Assembly: GCA_031769625.1 (NCBI GenBank)
Contig: JAUIMM010000115.1
Location: forward strand, 19,546,501 to 19,610,500
From: Taudactylus pleione
Taxonomy: Eukaryota > Chordata > Amphibia > Anura > Myobatrachidae
Direction: 5' to 3'
DNA length: 64,000 nt
Every line of letters begins with the position of its first letter. The stretch's first letter is position 1. Both the position numbers and the translations under genes were made by a program. Positions 52,230 to 64,000 of the stretch are shown one piece after another. Below the pieces are notes generated by a model that worked only from the letters and a program-made list of their open reading frames with translations, was not told the origin of the DNA and ran no database searches.

Positions 52230-55030
52230 TGAGAAATTTACCTTTTTTCTCCCTCTGGATTCCCCAAACATCAAAATGTAACTTTTCAGCCCCTATCCTA
52301 TTATATTATACTGTCTGACTCCGATTCTCCTACTCTCAGACAGTATCTTTCAGCAAGAACAAGGTCTTACCAACCTCTGCTATGGTCAGGTAAGCATACA
52401 GGGCTGAGCATAATATAGGCTGCAAATCTTTGGTCTGATGTATGCTATTGTGGCGCTACTCTCCATTACACACACAATGTTATCTCAGCTCCCTTATACA
52501 AATATGAAAAACATGCCAAATTACTAAACTAATCTCTCTGCTCATAGGCTCATATTTGAAATACTTTGTGTGCTTGCCCAAGCAGCTATGCAGAAAATGG
52601 ATTTTTTTTCCTGTAAATGTAAAACTATGCAAGAAATTCAGGAATCACCATGCGAAATGCATGTTTCTAGAGCAAGTGATACACAGGACAAATTGTAACA
52701 GGTAATTTACATTCTTGTAGTTTCTGCTCAGAGGGGCTGCCTATAGGGTGTTCCACTAAATTGGACATCTACTTGCAAACTGGCAGCACTAACTAATAAA
52801 CAGTTAACCTTCATGACCCCTGACATATCTGACAGTCTTAGGACGTCTGTTTATTTAAAGAAACATTTCATAGATAATTATTCATGCAGAGGATTCTTGC
52901 TATTTTAAAAGGAGTATCACAGCTGCCAAGTTAAATTTAAAATGTGTGAGCTTATGTGCATTGTGTATTTATATAAGTAGGCACTGACCCCTAGTACTCA
53001 CTGTTTACATGAAGACATTCTACCAAATGCAAAATAACAGAAATGTATTTGTGTTCGTGTGTAAACATCCTAGAAACCCTTGTTCTGAAAATGTTGTGGA
53101 CACAGGAAAGAGCAAGATCTATGTCATTGTTGTACAAGCTAAATGACACACACCTTCTACCTATTTCCTCTAACCAATGAGCTGGCAAAGTCCGAAACAA
53201 AGAACTGGCTGCTGCACAATCTAGCTTGTGATGTGACTGATAACTGCTTAAGATATTGTCAATTTGCTTGGACAGGAGTTCAGTCTGCATCCACGGTAAT
53301 TGTCAAAGGGAACTGAGTATTCAATTGACTGAATGATGCCATACCAAGTGGTCACTTCCCTTTGCAGTCTATTAGATGGAGAATGTTAAGTGTACGGACA
53401 ATACTATGATGAATAGGTGGAGTCTCAATAGCCAGCACATCAATCATGGTTACAACACAAGGGACAAATGAGCAGTGTGTCAAAGTGATGTGTATACAGA
53501 TGTTACACAGGGTTAAATAAATATATGAATAATAGGCAGGATGTGTTCTTTACAAGAGAATATTTTGCAACGTATATGTGATAACCACCTTTTGTTAATT
53601 ACCTTTGTAATGCATGCATTTGTTGTGAAGATGGAATTATGTTAGTATCGGAAGAAAAGTATGTCAATCTGTCTCATTTTATATGGGATATATTTATCTG
53701 TTTCTGTCATTTTTTACTGAATTAGCCTGGACTCAAGTTACCTGATGTACAATATTAATAATATTAAAGCATATACAGTACATTACATTCATTTAATTAA
53801 AAAAAAAGTGCTTGAACTTTACAGCAAATATCTATCTCCTGCAGTGTATGGAGCATGTTGACACCTGCGAACAGACGATTGTTCTCCTCATTGATGCCCA
53901 AACTTACACTTGCATTTTTCATTACACAGTAAGATCTCATCTACTTCTTGAGTTGTGTTCAAAATAATCTGAGAAATCGGATGACAATGACACATGCCTT
54001 GGCACAGACCACACATAGAAGATGATGCTGATATTGTTTTATTGTGGCGACCTCCAGGCTAAATTTATAGTTGCTGACTGTATGGACATCCATAAGGGTT
54101 TAATATAGTAGTTTGGGTAATCTGTGATCTAACTACTTTATCCAGACTACATGTACTACAGATATATGGGCATTCAGCATAATAAAGCAGAACACAACTA
54201 TATGTATATGAAATGCAGCAATAAAACAACGATTTTATAAGTGCATTTGTGCATGCCTTTAATATCAGCTCATTTGTGCTACATTGATAAATGCCTATTG
54301 AAATGTGCTTCCAAACATATGATAATAGTATAGGGTGCCTTTGATAAAATGCAGTGCAACTGGTTGTAAACACACCTGCAATTGCCTATATAACGTGCCC
54401 AAACAGTAAGAATTTTTGTTTGACCTAGAATGTCTTTTAACTCCTTAATTCACATTTCTGACTTTTATATTGCTCCTATTTTAATTGTTTAATATTTTAA
54501 TTGTTTTTCTCATAATATTATCAGTACAAATATTTTCAAAGGTTGGCAACCGGTTCCAAGGGTAAACATGCCTATATGTACCCTGAAAATGTGCTAATAC
54601 TAAGGACTATTCCACTTCTGTGCACCTATTTTTATGGCACTAGATACAGTGAGATCTATCGCTTTACCTGTTGTGAATATTGTCACTAAAGGTGGTGTAG
54701 TCAGACAGACCCAGCCCGGATTGCTTTGTAACCACCCACTCCCCTTTCTGGCACCCCTTACTAAATGCTGAAGACAACAGTATATTTGTCACTTACATTC
54801 TGTATCTAACACTGTAGCGGAGTCAGTATAACTAACAGCATCAGGAAAGTGAGTATTCTCTATTTTCAGGTCTGGCATGTATGTGATCTGACTACATGCC
54901 CCTCTTCACATCCTCGCCATCAGCAGGTACCTGAGAGTTACTCAGATGTCTGATGTTCACTAATACTGCGTCTTTGGACTCAGCAGCTGATCAGAAAAGC
55001 CTGCAGTGGGCGTCTATTTACTTAAGACAC
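52230..55030. other. AT-rich, apparently single-copy non-genic stretch
   Basis: Only short random frames on both strands; no repeat ends recognised. Confidence 0.5.
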
Positions 55031-55038
55031 CTCCTGTG

Positions 55039-55327
55039 CAGAGCCGTAACTAGACTTTTTGGTGCCCTGTGCCAGAGAGAGCATTGGTGTCCCCCTCCCC
55101 CATTTTTTAAATAGGGATATAAGAGTGCACCTGAAAAAGGGCCATGGCCTCATGGGTAAGTGCCAGGGAAGAGATAGGGGAGGCCAGGAGTTGCTGGGGA
55201 TAAAAGAAGAGGAAGCTACAAGTGAGAATTAGAAATAAACAGGAAAATTGACAGGCCCAAACAGCGCCCCCTGCCCTGCGGTGCCCTGTGCCATGCCACT
55301 GGTCGCACTACCCTAGTTACGGCCCTG
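55039..55327. mobile_element. hAT MITE 'cagagccgtaactag', copy B
   Basis: Same ends and orientation as copy A (36015): cagagccgtaactag ... ctagttacggccctg. The exact 8-bp duplication ctcctgtg is at 55031-55038 and 55328-55335. The interior aligns throughout with copy A (ggtgccctgtgcca, ggccatgg, gaggccaggag). Confidence 0.92.
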
Positions 55328-55335
55328 CTCCTGTG

Positions 55336-57690
55336 GCTTCTGCACAGTCACTGAGTACAAAGACGCAGCGATGGCAACATTAGCGTACATCTTGCAATCA
55401 GGCCCACTGTTTGCAAAGGCTTCTCATTTTAGTTAATCGATTAGATACTGTACAATAGCTATGTATCTCTTTCCAATTAATCATATCTGCCATTAAATAA
55501 AGTATGAAAAAAATGACATTATATTGAATATCTACAACATTTGTTTGAAAGAAAATGATTACATAAAGCTAAATGGTACAATGTCAAGGTAATACAAGAC
55601 ATGCAGCTGTGACAGCCAGAGGCAGGTGTGGTGTCTATTATCTTGACACACGCAGGGCTGAAAGGTTGTGCCCAGTGACTTAGCACAACAATATGGCTAT
55701 AGCAAATATTGGTTTTGTAGCATTTCTTCATTACATTTGAAAGTACTGCAGAGGTAACGTCTCAGTGATAGTGTATCTGTATAAACTGCAATTTCTATAG
55801 CAGAAAATGCAGTGCTTTACAACACAGAAATAGATACAAAAACAACCTGGTTTGCAAGTAGTAAATACCGCTATGGTATGATTTTGAAAATCTCAATGGT
55901 CTGTATTTATTGTGTGTGTATTTCTGTACTGTGCAATACGCATACAGTACATACAGTAGGAGAAACCCACAAGTCAGTTAGTCATGAAACTACTTTCTCA
56001 ATGTAGTGTAGGACTGTGGGCACCAACATGATATGAGTTGATATTGCTCGGCTAAAATGATCTATTAATGCATCAATCACTAAAATCTTCAGTGTGAACT
56101 GTGCTAGATCAGTTATTATCGTAGACAACAACAATAATTATTGTTCAGCAACTGGGAGATCATAACAAATGAATTTATTTAGCAATGTTGACGTTCAATA
56201 TTATCACACTTACCAATGAAGATTCCCTGTAAACAGTTTTCTATTATATTAACGAATTTCCATTTAAATATACAACATTCACAATCACTCATGTAGTATT
56301 ACCTTCCTATCCTCTTTGAAGGGCACATTTTCCTTGACCTCTCTCATCACATGTCAGATCTTCCTTGTGTCAACATCCTCTTCTGCCAGTAGACTGCCCT
56401 GCAGTCACATCCACCATACAAGGGGAAGTAACCTCTCCTGAGCCTTACAAAGCAGTTTGATTTACTCCAAGATAACACTTGTATAGTGATAAGAACAATT
56501 ATATATACTTCCATCTCCAACTTCCATCTCCTTCTGCCTTTACTATTCATTTATATATGTAGGGCAATGAGACCTAAAGATGTCAGGATTAGTTTCTTTA
56601 AAAATATGTAATTTGTTCTTAGAAATTAATAAATAAGGCTTTAGAGCTGCTCTACCACATTTGTTATCTCAATTTACCTCACAACACAGTACAGAAATGT
56701 TAGGATAAATTATAAATCACTGTATTTATTACTAATGTAAAATGCGGCTTCTACTACTGTAGTACAACAAAAGTGCAGACGTCTTAGCAGCTCAGTATCT
56801 CTTGACAGTGATCTTCTCACTTCAGACATAACCGGCACTATGACAGTCTGGCCATGATGCGTGGGACTTTGCGACTTCTGAAGCAGCATTTTTAAATGCC
56901 AATAACATTTTGAATTATTCTTGTTTCCAAAAGACTACAGTTACAGTAATAGCTTCATGGTTTAATCATAGCCCCCTATTTGTGGCCATGGCAATGTATC
57001 CAAATTTATTATAAGCAGCTTGTCACTTCACAGCACTTCTACTAATGGTGGTCCAAACTTCGAACAATAAAAATACCTGCCCACACCTCACCCTCCTTAC
57101 TGGAAAAGTGGGCAATATATGGAAGGTCGTCTTCTCTCCCAGGAGAAGAACTCCCTCACAATCAGGAGTCTCTCAATCATTCCAGGAGACTAGGCAAGTA
57201 TGCATAACTGTCATTGCCCATATAGCAGCTATTTGTTTCTTATTGGGTGATCTACATTTTTTAATCCCTGTAATGACTGTAAACTTTGATTAGTGACGCA
57301 ATTTATCGTCACTGTAAATATTCCCTTTTAACATTTTGAATATTCTTGCCCTTTGTGCTTATTAGCATAGTAAGTGCTTTTCCCATTCTGGAAATGAGGA
57401 ATACTGCACACATTCAGGGACTGATGCAGAGTTAAATGCAATTCAGTCTGTGAAGCTGTACTGGCACGTTTTTACACTGCGCATATGTTAGAACCAAGTG
57501 ATATAAACATGCACAGTACAAAATCAGTACTGAAGGATCCAAATACTAATCCAAAGATTTAACACCATGGTTTCTGATAACTACAAGCTCAACTGACAGC
57601 AAATAAAGGAACAGCATAGGTCATTATTGAGGTGCAAACTTGTAGAAATTTGTAGATATCTACAGTACCTATAACTACAGCGGGGGGAAC
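55336..57690. other. AT-rich, apparently single-copy non-genic stretch
   Basis: A PIF-type word (gcaatcaggccca) at about 55395 and 'gggactgatgcagagttaaatgcaa' at 57418 are isolated MITE-like ends. No gene. Confidence 0.45.
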
Positions 57691-59300
57691 CGGCCGCGGT
57701 GCGGGCATTGGCGTTTGGCCTGGATCTGAGGTGATTCAGTCCCTGACAGCCATTATGCACAGTTTGGTAGCAGAGCCCATTTCAAAAATGTCGCCTCAGT
57801 GCCATTTTTGAATTTCAAAGATGGCCGCCGCAAGCCAATCATGGCTCACGACATCATCGCCCCACCCCCTCGGCTGGCTTACATAAGCCAGCACAAGGAG
57901 GCTGCATGGCAGTCTGATGGCCAAGAGGGAGCAGTGAAGAGCTCCTGAAGAAAGAAGACGCCAGAAGTCCTAGTGGGCAGCAGCCATGCAAAAGAGCTTA
58001 CTGGCTGCCGCACACTATGTGAAGAGAACACCAGAAGCCCTGGGGAGGTGGCAGCCATGCAAAAGAGCTAATTGGCTGCCACCTCCCTTGTGAAGACACT
58101 GGAAGCCCTGGAGAGTTGGCGCCCGCCAGGCAAAGATGCCAAAGCCCTGGCGTTGCGTCAGCCATGCAAAAGATCTTAAAGGCTGCTTCCCTCCAGGTGA
58201 AGACCCAGTAAAATAAAATATTACAATATTAAAGTGTATTGTGTTTATTTTAATATTTTCTTTATAGGTGCCAGTGGGCCCTAAAGCCCTGAATGCTGGT
58301 ACTTGTGGTTCTCCAAGTACCAGCATGTAGGGGATGCTTGCTGGGACCTGTGGTTAACCTGCGCAGAAAAATATAACACCACACTTACACAATCAACCCG
58401 GCACCCATCAGTCTAGGCCAGGGGTGCCCTGGAGAGGGTGACCCCTTTTTTGGGAGTTCCCCAGCTTCCCAGGGATCCCTGGGCTAATTAGCAGATAATT
58501 CTTTGGCTGGGGGACCTGGTGAAAGGGCTCCCCTGGCTGTGGCATTACCCTCTCCCCACTAGAAAGGGTCCAATACTGGTAAATGCAGGGGAACCCTACA
58601 AATTTTTTCCCCTGTATTTGCAAAACCAGGACCAGCCCAGAGCCCAGTGCTGGTAGGGTTAAATATGGGGGGACCCCAATTCTTTTTGTCCCCTGTATTT
58701 TCACAACCAGGACCAGCAGTGAAAATCCCTTGGCTGGTTATGCTTTAGGGGGAGGGTGGGGTCACTTCACACAATCAACCTGGTACCCTTATCCTAGGGG
58801 TGCCGGGGATAGTCCCGGGCTGTCAGACCAGACCTGGGGAGCCCTGGAAAGGGGGACCACTTTCTTTTGGGGTCCTCAACTCCCCAGGGATCCTCGGCCT
58901 AGGCTGACTAGAAGCCAGGGTTAATTATTCAGGTGTGGGACCTGGTGAAAGGGTTCTCCTTGCTGTGGCATTATCCCCCCTCTAGAAAGAGCTTGGTGCT
59001 GGTTATGGAAAATACAGGGGACCCCTATGCTTTTTTTCCCCTGTACTTCCAAAAACAGGACCAGCTCTGCTGAGCCCAGTGCTAGTTGTGCTACATACAG
59101 GGAACCCTTACGTCTTTTGTCCCCTGTATTTTGACAACCAGGACTGCCTCTGAAAAGCCCGGTGCTGATTGTGCTAAATACGGGGGACCCCTATGCTTTT
59201 TGTCTCCTGTATTTTCACAACCAGGAATGGCAGTGAAGAGCTCAGGGCTGGTTGTGCTTTGGCTGGGTGGAGGGGCCACGTCAATTTTTTATTTTATATT
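57690..59300. repeat. Dispersed repeat family A, copy 3, with internal tandem
   Basis: 57830-58200 has repeated blocks 'gccatgcaaaagagctta...tggctgcc' and 'tgaaga(c)..ccagaag'. 58575-59260 repeats, about five times, a block containing acaggggacccctatg, ttttgtcccctgtattttc and acaaccaggacc. 'ctggtacttgtggttctcc' and 'cctggtgaaagggttctcc' parallel text in the copies at 5460 and 25040. No coding region; class unknown. Confidence 0.55.
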
Positions 59301-59700
59301 TTACACATATTCATTTTTATTTTCTCAGAAGCATGCCTAGTGCCAGTGAGCCCCTCTGTTGCCCGCTGATACCCCTGTGCATGGCCCCGCTGCTGCCACT
59401 GCTCTGCACCCCTGCTGCTGCCACTGTCCCGCACACCTGCAGCCCACCCCCAAAGCAGTCTCTCCCTCTGCACCCCAAAACACCTGTGTGCTGTCCCCAC
59501 CTCTACCCACACTAGTGTACAATTTTGTTGCCCTTCTCCCTGTAGGTGGCTCGGTTTGCTCCTACAAACCCTGATTTAATAAATTTTAAAAAAGCAATGA
59601 AATTCCTTAGACAAAAAACCTTACGGTTTCACATGTCCCATTGAGGCTGTTTAGACATGATCTGAATTTTCACAAAACCTACTGAATTTCTGACTCTTAA

Positions 59701-60960
59701 ACTTAAAAAAAGCAATGAAATTCCAATCATTAAGGCTGATGCCTTAATGGACATGTTCCTTGCGCAATACATATATGGTATGCCATCACACCCTGTGGTT
59801 AACTACAGATTCAGAACTCTCACAGAGTGAGATTGCTGTCACTCACAAAATGGTGGAGCAGCTAATTGTGTTCTCATTAGATTACACACATGCAGTCTAT
59901 GCAATTTATGTGGCACACACATCCCACTCAATGCCTACAATCTTCCCATCCGGTCACCACAACAATCCCACTGGGTTGCAACATCCTTCTATCTGCATAC
60001 ATTTATCTCATTTAGAATACACATTCAGCTCCCTAATTCCTAAAACTATTATACTATGTCTATGCATGCACACTTTCTTCCCCTATACGCTTCCATGCTG
60101 CTCTATCTTCCCCAATCCCTACTGCTGTGTGGTCTCCCAGCTGTGCTAGTCTGTATTCCCTCATCCACACCAATCTGTCTTTCCCCATCCACGCCGCTCT
60201 GTCTTCCTGCATCCATGCCATTTTGTTTCCTTACATCTGCACCAAAGCCTTGCCCCCAGCCACACTGCTCTTGTTTTCCCCTCATCTTTGACATTCTTTC
60301 TACATCCTTCTGCACCACTCTGTCCTATCTGTCCCCCCCCACCCGCACCACTCTGTCTTTCCCCCGTCCGCACCAATTTGTTTTCCCCAATCTCCACTGT
60401 TGTATGTTCTCCCATTTGTGCTAGTCTGTATTCTATCATCCGCACCAATCTGTCTTTACCCATCTGTGCTGTTACACAGGTCCATGCCACTTTGTACCAC
60501 TCCATACATGGCTCTGTCCTCCAAAACTGTGGCACTCTGACTCTCTCCATCCATGCTGCTGTCTTCCCCCCTCTGCACCACTGTTTTCCACTCATCTACA
60601 TCACTTTGCCCTGCCCCCACATCCGCACCACTGTTTTCCAGCCATAGGAATCACTTTGGTTTCCCCTCATCTGTACTGTACTGCTTAACCTTCCCCCTCA
60701 CCATGCCTTTCTGTCTCCTCCATCTACTCCGCTCTGTCTCCTCCCTCCATTTACACCACTCTTATCCCATCTGCGCCGCTCTATCTTCTGCTCAGACCTC
60801 AGTTGCATAGACTGCATGTGTGTATTCCAGTGAGCATGAGATTGCTGAATCTGTAATTAACCACAGGGTATGATGGCATACCATATCTGTATTGTGCAAG
60901 GAACACGTCCATTAAAGCATCAGCCTTAATGATCAGAATTTCATTGCTTTTTTAAGTTTG
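59701..60960. mobile_element. Long-inverted-repeat element filled with a minisatellite
   Basis: The left arm 59701-59907 (starts acttaaaaaaagcaatgaaa) is the imperfect inverse of 60805-60960 (ends tttcattgcttttttaagt), with about 85-90 percent similarity over 150 bp including aaggctgatgc, ggtatgccatca and ccctgtggttaa. Between the arms lies a C/T-rich tandem repeat. No transposase. A stray copy of the outermost word, aaaaaagcaatgaaattcc, lies upstream at about 59590. Superfamily not determined. Confidence 0.75.
60100..60800 (+). repeat. C/T-rich minisatellite of about 30-bp units
   Basis: Degenerate units of the type catccgcaccactctgtctt + tccccca recur through the interior of the inverted-repeat element. 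The open frames of 70-140 codons on both strands here are low-complexity artefacts. Confidence 0.8.
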
Positions 60961-61254
60961 AGCATAATATAAAAGAAAAATTATTACACTGTGCAAAATC
61001 TGTAGTTTGCTGCTTATAGGACCAAAAAAGGAGGCTTCATATACTCCCCAAAACTTGAATCTTAAAAACAATGTCCCGTCCAATGAAAATAAAGGTAAGA
61101 TTTTTACTTTCCTTTTGTTATATAGGACACTTTCCCACATTCCAAAACTCTTTCTCTTTTTTTTCTTTGCTACTGTCTCTTTCCACATATACCTTGGATC
61201 CGCTTCCAATATATCAGAACAATTTCTCAAAAGTAAACAGAGACAGGTAAAAAT

Positions 61255-61640
61255 AGTGCAGCATTGTTGGACACATGGATAACAATTTATTAAAACATCA
61301 CACTCACAAAAGTAATAATGATAAAAGCATATCTCCACTCCAAGTGGTTAAAGTAGGGTTCCTCCTTCTTGCTTTAGATTGTCCAAATGGTCTTTAGGTG
61401 CAAATTCCACTAGATAACAATCCCCACAAGATGGATACCAGCAAGAACACTCCACAGTTCAGGTAACAGTCACCGGATGATTAACGCGTTTCAGAATAAT
61501 TCCTTCATCAGAACTATAGTGGCATGTCAAAAAGTGACCCTATATATACCCGTTACATTCAATCAAACTTCCCTCAGGCGGCACTTCAGATTCCCGCCTC
61601 CACGACCGGAAGTGACGCACTCGGCGTGACTGGAAGTGTT
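61255..61640 (-). mobile_element. Penelope-type terminal repeat (solo)
   Basis: In minus-strand order: cacttccggtcgtgg (ETS-like), a TATA-like tatatataggg (about 61540-61550), the hammerhead-like core (61511-61488), and AATAAA (plus-strand tttatt 61286-61291). The order matches the Penelope-like segment at 38530-38960, although the two sequences are diverged. No coding part remains. Confidence 0.5.
61480..61515 (-). ncRNA. Hammerhead-like ribozyme motif 4 (canonical core)
   Basis: In minus-strand sense: CTGATGA (61511-61505), hairpin AGGA-atta-TTCT, GAAAC (61492-61488), then gcgttaatc. CTGATGA...GAAA is the exact conserved hammerhead core. Stem I is weak (agtt / aatc); stem III would come from the self-complementary acgcgt in a dimer. 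This is the strongest core of the five. Confidence 0.55.
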
Positions 61641-61649
61641 CATTTGAGT

Positions 61650-62802
61650 CCCCCCCTCAATTACTTTCCAATTTAGGCTGAGGTACCCAGTCTATAAGCT
61701 TTCATTTTAGGCTGCCAACTTGATGTCAGTTGTCAAGGAAATGTCTAGCAACTGGCTGGATTCTGCATTGTTTCATATTTTTTCAGCCTATTTCAGTGTG
61801 GTGGCAGGCTGTCTTACATTATGAATTTATATAACACTTATTCAATTTATGAGGACTTAGTTCTTTTGCACTTGTTTTGTAAAGTTTTTTATGACAGTGA
61901 CTATCTATGATGTATGAATACCTAATAACCTTTATACCCAAATATCGCTAATTAGCGTTGTAAGTTGCACAAGAAATAATTACTTTCCAGACTTTGAGTG
62001 TGGTTCCAAAGCACAAAAAGTTATTACTACAATAAAAGAGTATTACGCGCTTTGATCTAAACAATGAGCGCAAAGGATTATTAAATACATAAGGTACAGT
62101 CGATACATATGCAAGTGCATCGGTCCCAGTTACAGTCGTCACTCCAGAAGCCTGTGGTCATCCAAGAAGAATGGCTACTGACTGGGACCAGGACACAGGT
62201 TGTATACCCTAACAGATCATGATAACAACAATGTAGACAGACAAACATAATTCCATTGGTTCTTGCTCTTGGTCTTTGTAGTAGGCTGTAGTTCATAGGA
62301 CAGTTAACTAGGGGTATGTTCCAATTCTCCAGATTACATTGTCTTTATTTAATTGATTTAAACTAGATAGAGACACTACATTACAGTGTATACATTCTAA
62401 CCAGTAATTTCCTATATTCCATAACCATTGAATGCAAGATGCGACTCCCTCGCTGATAGATTCAGATATCTGGAAATAAACAGTGTGTCAGTTTAGTACC
62501 AAACATGCCATGTCTATCATGTTGTATACCATTAATATCAAATACATACATTTTACTTCATAATTAATAACTTTAATATAAACCATAATGTGCAGGAACC
62601 TTTTATGAGTGCATGTATATTTATGATTATATGTAAGTATGCGTTGTGTGTCTACATGCAGCGTAAAAGGTGCGCTGTGTGCAGGGTTTGTGTTATAGTA
62701 CAAACATGCACCGTGTGTTTCTATTTATAATTGCAACTGTATATATATATGAGTGCACGCACTGTGGATACCCATGTGATCGTTTAAGTGTATATATACA
62801 TA
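61650..62802. other. AT-rich non-genic stretch
   Basis: No gene or element ends recognised. Confidence 0.5.
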
Positions 62803-62810
62803 TATACATA

Positions 62811-62956
62811 CAGGGCCGTAGCTAGGGTAGTGAGGGCGGTGCCATCGCACAGGGCACCACAGGTCAGGGTCACTGTTTGGGCCTGTCAAATTTCTGTTTA
62901 TTATAATTCTCACTTGTAGCTTCCTCAGGGCACCAAAAAGTCTAGCTACGGCTCTG
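62811..62956. mobile_element. hAT MITE 'cagagccgtaactag', copy C (reversed, internally deleted)
   Basis: Ends cagggccgtagctag and ctagctacggctctg; the exact 8-bp duplication tatacata is at 62803-62810 and 62957-62964, within a (ta) microsatellite. It is reversed relative to copies A and B and lacks about 130 bp of the interior. Confidence 0.88.
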
Positions 62957-62961
62957 TATAC

Positions 62962-62964
<3 letters not shown>

Positions 62965-62992
<28 letters not shown>

Positions 62993-63640
62993 CTTCAAAC
63001 AGTAATATTACTTCTGTCTGAACTAAAATAATGACAGACAATGGAGTTTGTCCTGTTCATAGATGGAGCAAGCTTTGGCAAAGAGTCTGATAATTTTAAC
63101 AAAAGGCTTTCCTATGTTTATTCAGAATACAATTGTCAGTCCCTCTTAACCACATCAGCGTGGGACACAAGGCCTACAATTTCTAATGATAGCTAAACAT
63201 CAGACAATTGTTTCTAAAACCACATTCAGAACACTTTCTGAGCATATCAGTGTCTGTGTTATACTTCAATTGCCACAGACATACTGTTTCTATATGTGAA
63301 GTAAACACTCACAGTATTTTTGTATATTTAAATTACTAGTCCCAGGCATGTCCACAAGACTTGTTTGTCAGCACTGAATATATAAAGTCTTTAAACATAT
63401 GTGTATTCATGATTATGTAAAGATTTTAACAGTGTGCAGTAACAGGGCAGATGTACACAATGCTAAAATAGCGCCATGCACAATGATATTATACCGACTA
63501 TGCCAGATGGCGTCGTGCAGACAATGCAAACATGGCGTCTTCAAATATTAATTTTACAATTTAGGTCTCAGCCAACCATCCGGCTTCGACAGATGTCACT
63601 TGGCAGTTAACATATGTGTTTCAGTAAAAATATGGGGGCC
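62965..63640. other. AT-rich non-genic stretch
   Basis: Starts with (ta) runs to about 62992; nothing else recognised. Confidence 0.5.
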
Positions 63641-63669
63641 TGGGAGGCAACATTGTTATCTGTGCCCTG

Positions 63670-63712
63670 ATGGCCTTTCAGATGAAGATTTGAATAGGAT
63701 TGAAACATTGAT
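63670..63712 (+). ncRNA. Hammerhead-like ribozyme motif 5 (one core change)
   Basis: CAGATGA (63679-63685; one change from CTGATGA), a potential weak stem II, then GAAAC (63702-63706) and attg, as in motif 2. aataaa follows at about 63739, and 'ggtgagtgcccttcttccagc' after it is reminiscent of Penelope-type terminal repeats. Weak on its own. Confidence 0.3.
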
Positions 63713-64000
63713 TTTGCCACATTTCGATCAATGCTTTAATAAATAAGCAAATAATTACAATTAACTACACGGTGAGTGCCCTTCTTCCAGCTTCTGGATT
63801 CTGTATTTATGTTGTGGCTGCTATCATTGGCATCTACTGTAGAGCACCCCTGCACCATTGATGACATTTGGAGATGAGAGTGCAGAACTTTACATAGGGG
63901 CCCTGTCGCAGGAGTGACCCACGTGACCAGTAGTGCTATACATACAGACTGTTGGCAGCAGTACCTTCACCCAGCACTGTCACTGTGTGCCCTGTGCACA
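63713..64000. other. Non-genic stretch at the window end
   Basis: May be the remainder of a terminal repeat containing motif 5. No gene. Confidence 0.35.

Noticed and set aside
60056..60647. Open frames of 70-144 codons on both strands
   Set aside because: Low-complexity products of a 30-bp C/T-rich minisatellite.

Overview
The window looks like non-genic DNA from a large, repeat-rich vertebrate genome. An anuran amphibian is the best fit, because L1, Penelope-like, Ty3/Gypsy-type LTR, hAT, PIF/Harbinger and Tc1/pogo elements sit side by side and dozens of short palindromic DNA transposons are nested in AT-rich sequence. This is inferred from repeat content only. I found no convincing host protein-coding gene, tRNA or rRNA. 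The only intact long reading frames belong to one L1 retrotransposon.

Layout: 1-7 kb holds two copies of a TTAGG-rich 8-bp-TSD element, PIF-like MITEs, a hammerhead-like motif and a pogo/Tigger-type MITE. 7.86-14.34 kb is an essentially full-length L1 on the minus strand, with intact ORF1 and ORF2, a poly(A) tail and a perfect 16-bp target-site duplication (TSD). 14.6-25.4 kb is a mosaic of palindromic MITEs, an old L1 3' end, a Tc1 end and nested hAT insertions. 25-32 kb has hAT-type MITEs with exact 8-bp TSDs and an unexplained exact 38-bp duplication. 32-35.5 kb is a dead L1-like LINE that appears to be interrupted by an LTR. 35.6-41 kb carries nested hAT and PIF MITEs and the 3' part of a Penelope-like element (GIY-YIG region, hammerhead-like core, ETS/CRE tandem).

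41.8-43.7 kb is a hAT-type element bloated by a minisatellite. 43.7-45 kb is a solo LTR carrying a 45-bp minisatellite. 47.4-51.6 kb is a decayed autonomous hAT element (BED finger plus catalytic region) on the minus strand. 52-64 kb is mostly featureless AT-rich DNA with more MITEs, a long-inverted-repeat element filled with a minisatellite, and two further hammerhead-like motifs, one in a Penelope-type LTR.

The elements act as separate parasites, not as a pathway. L1 supplies its own ORF1p and ORF2p. The MITEs depend on transposases encoded elsewhere; the dead hAT gene is one candidate past source for its own family. The best biological leads are the five hammerhead-like cores, the young L1 with its unusually long inter-ORF spacer, and the repeated finding of tandem arrays inside transposons.
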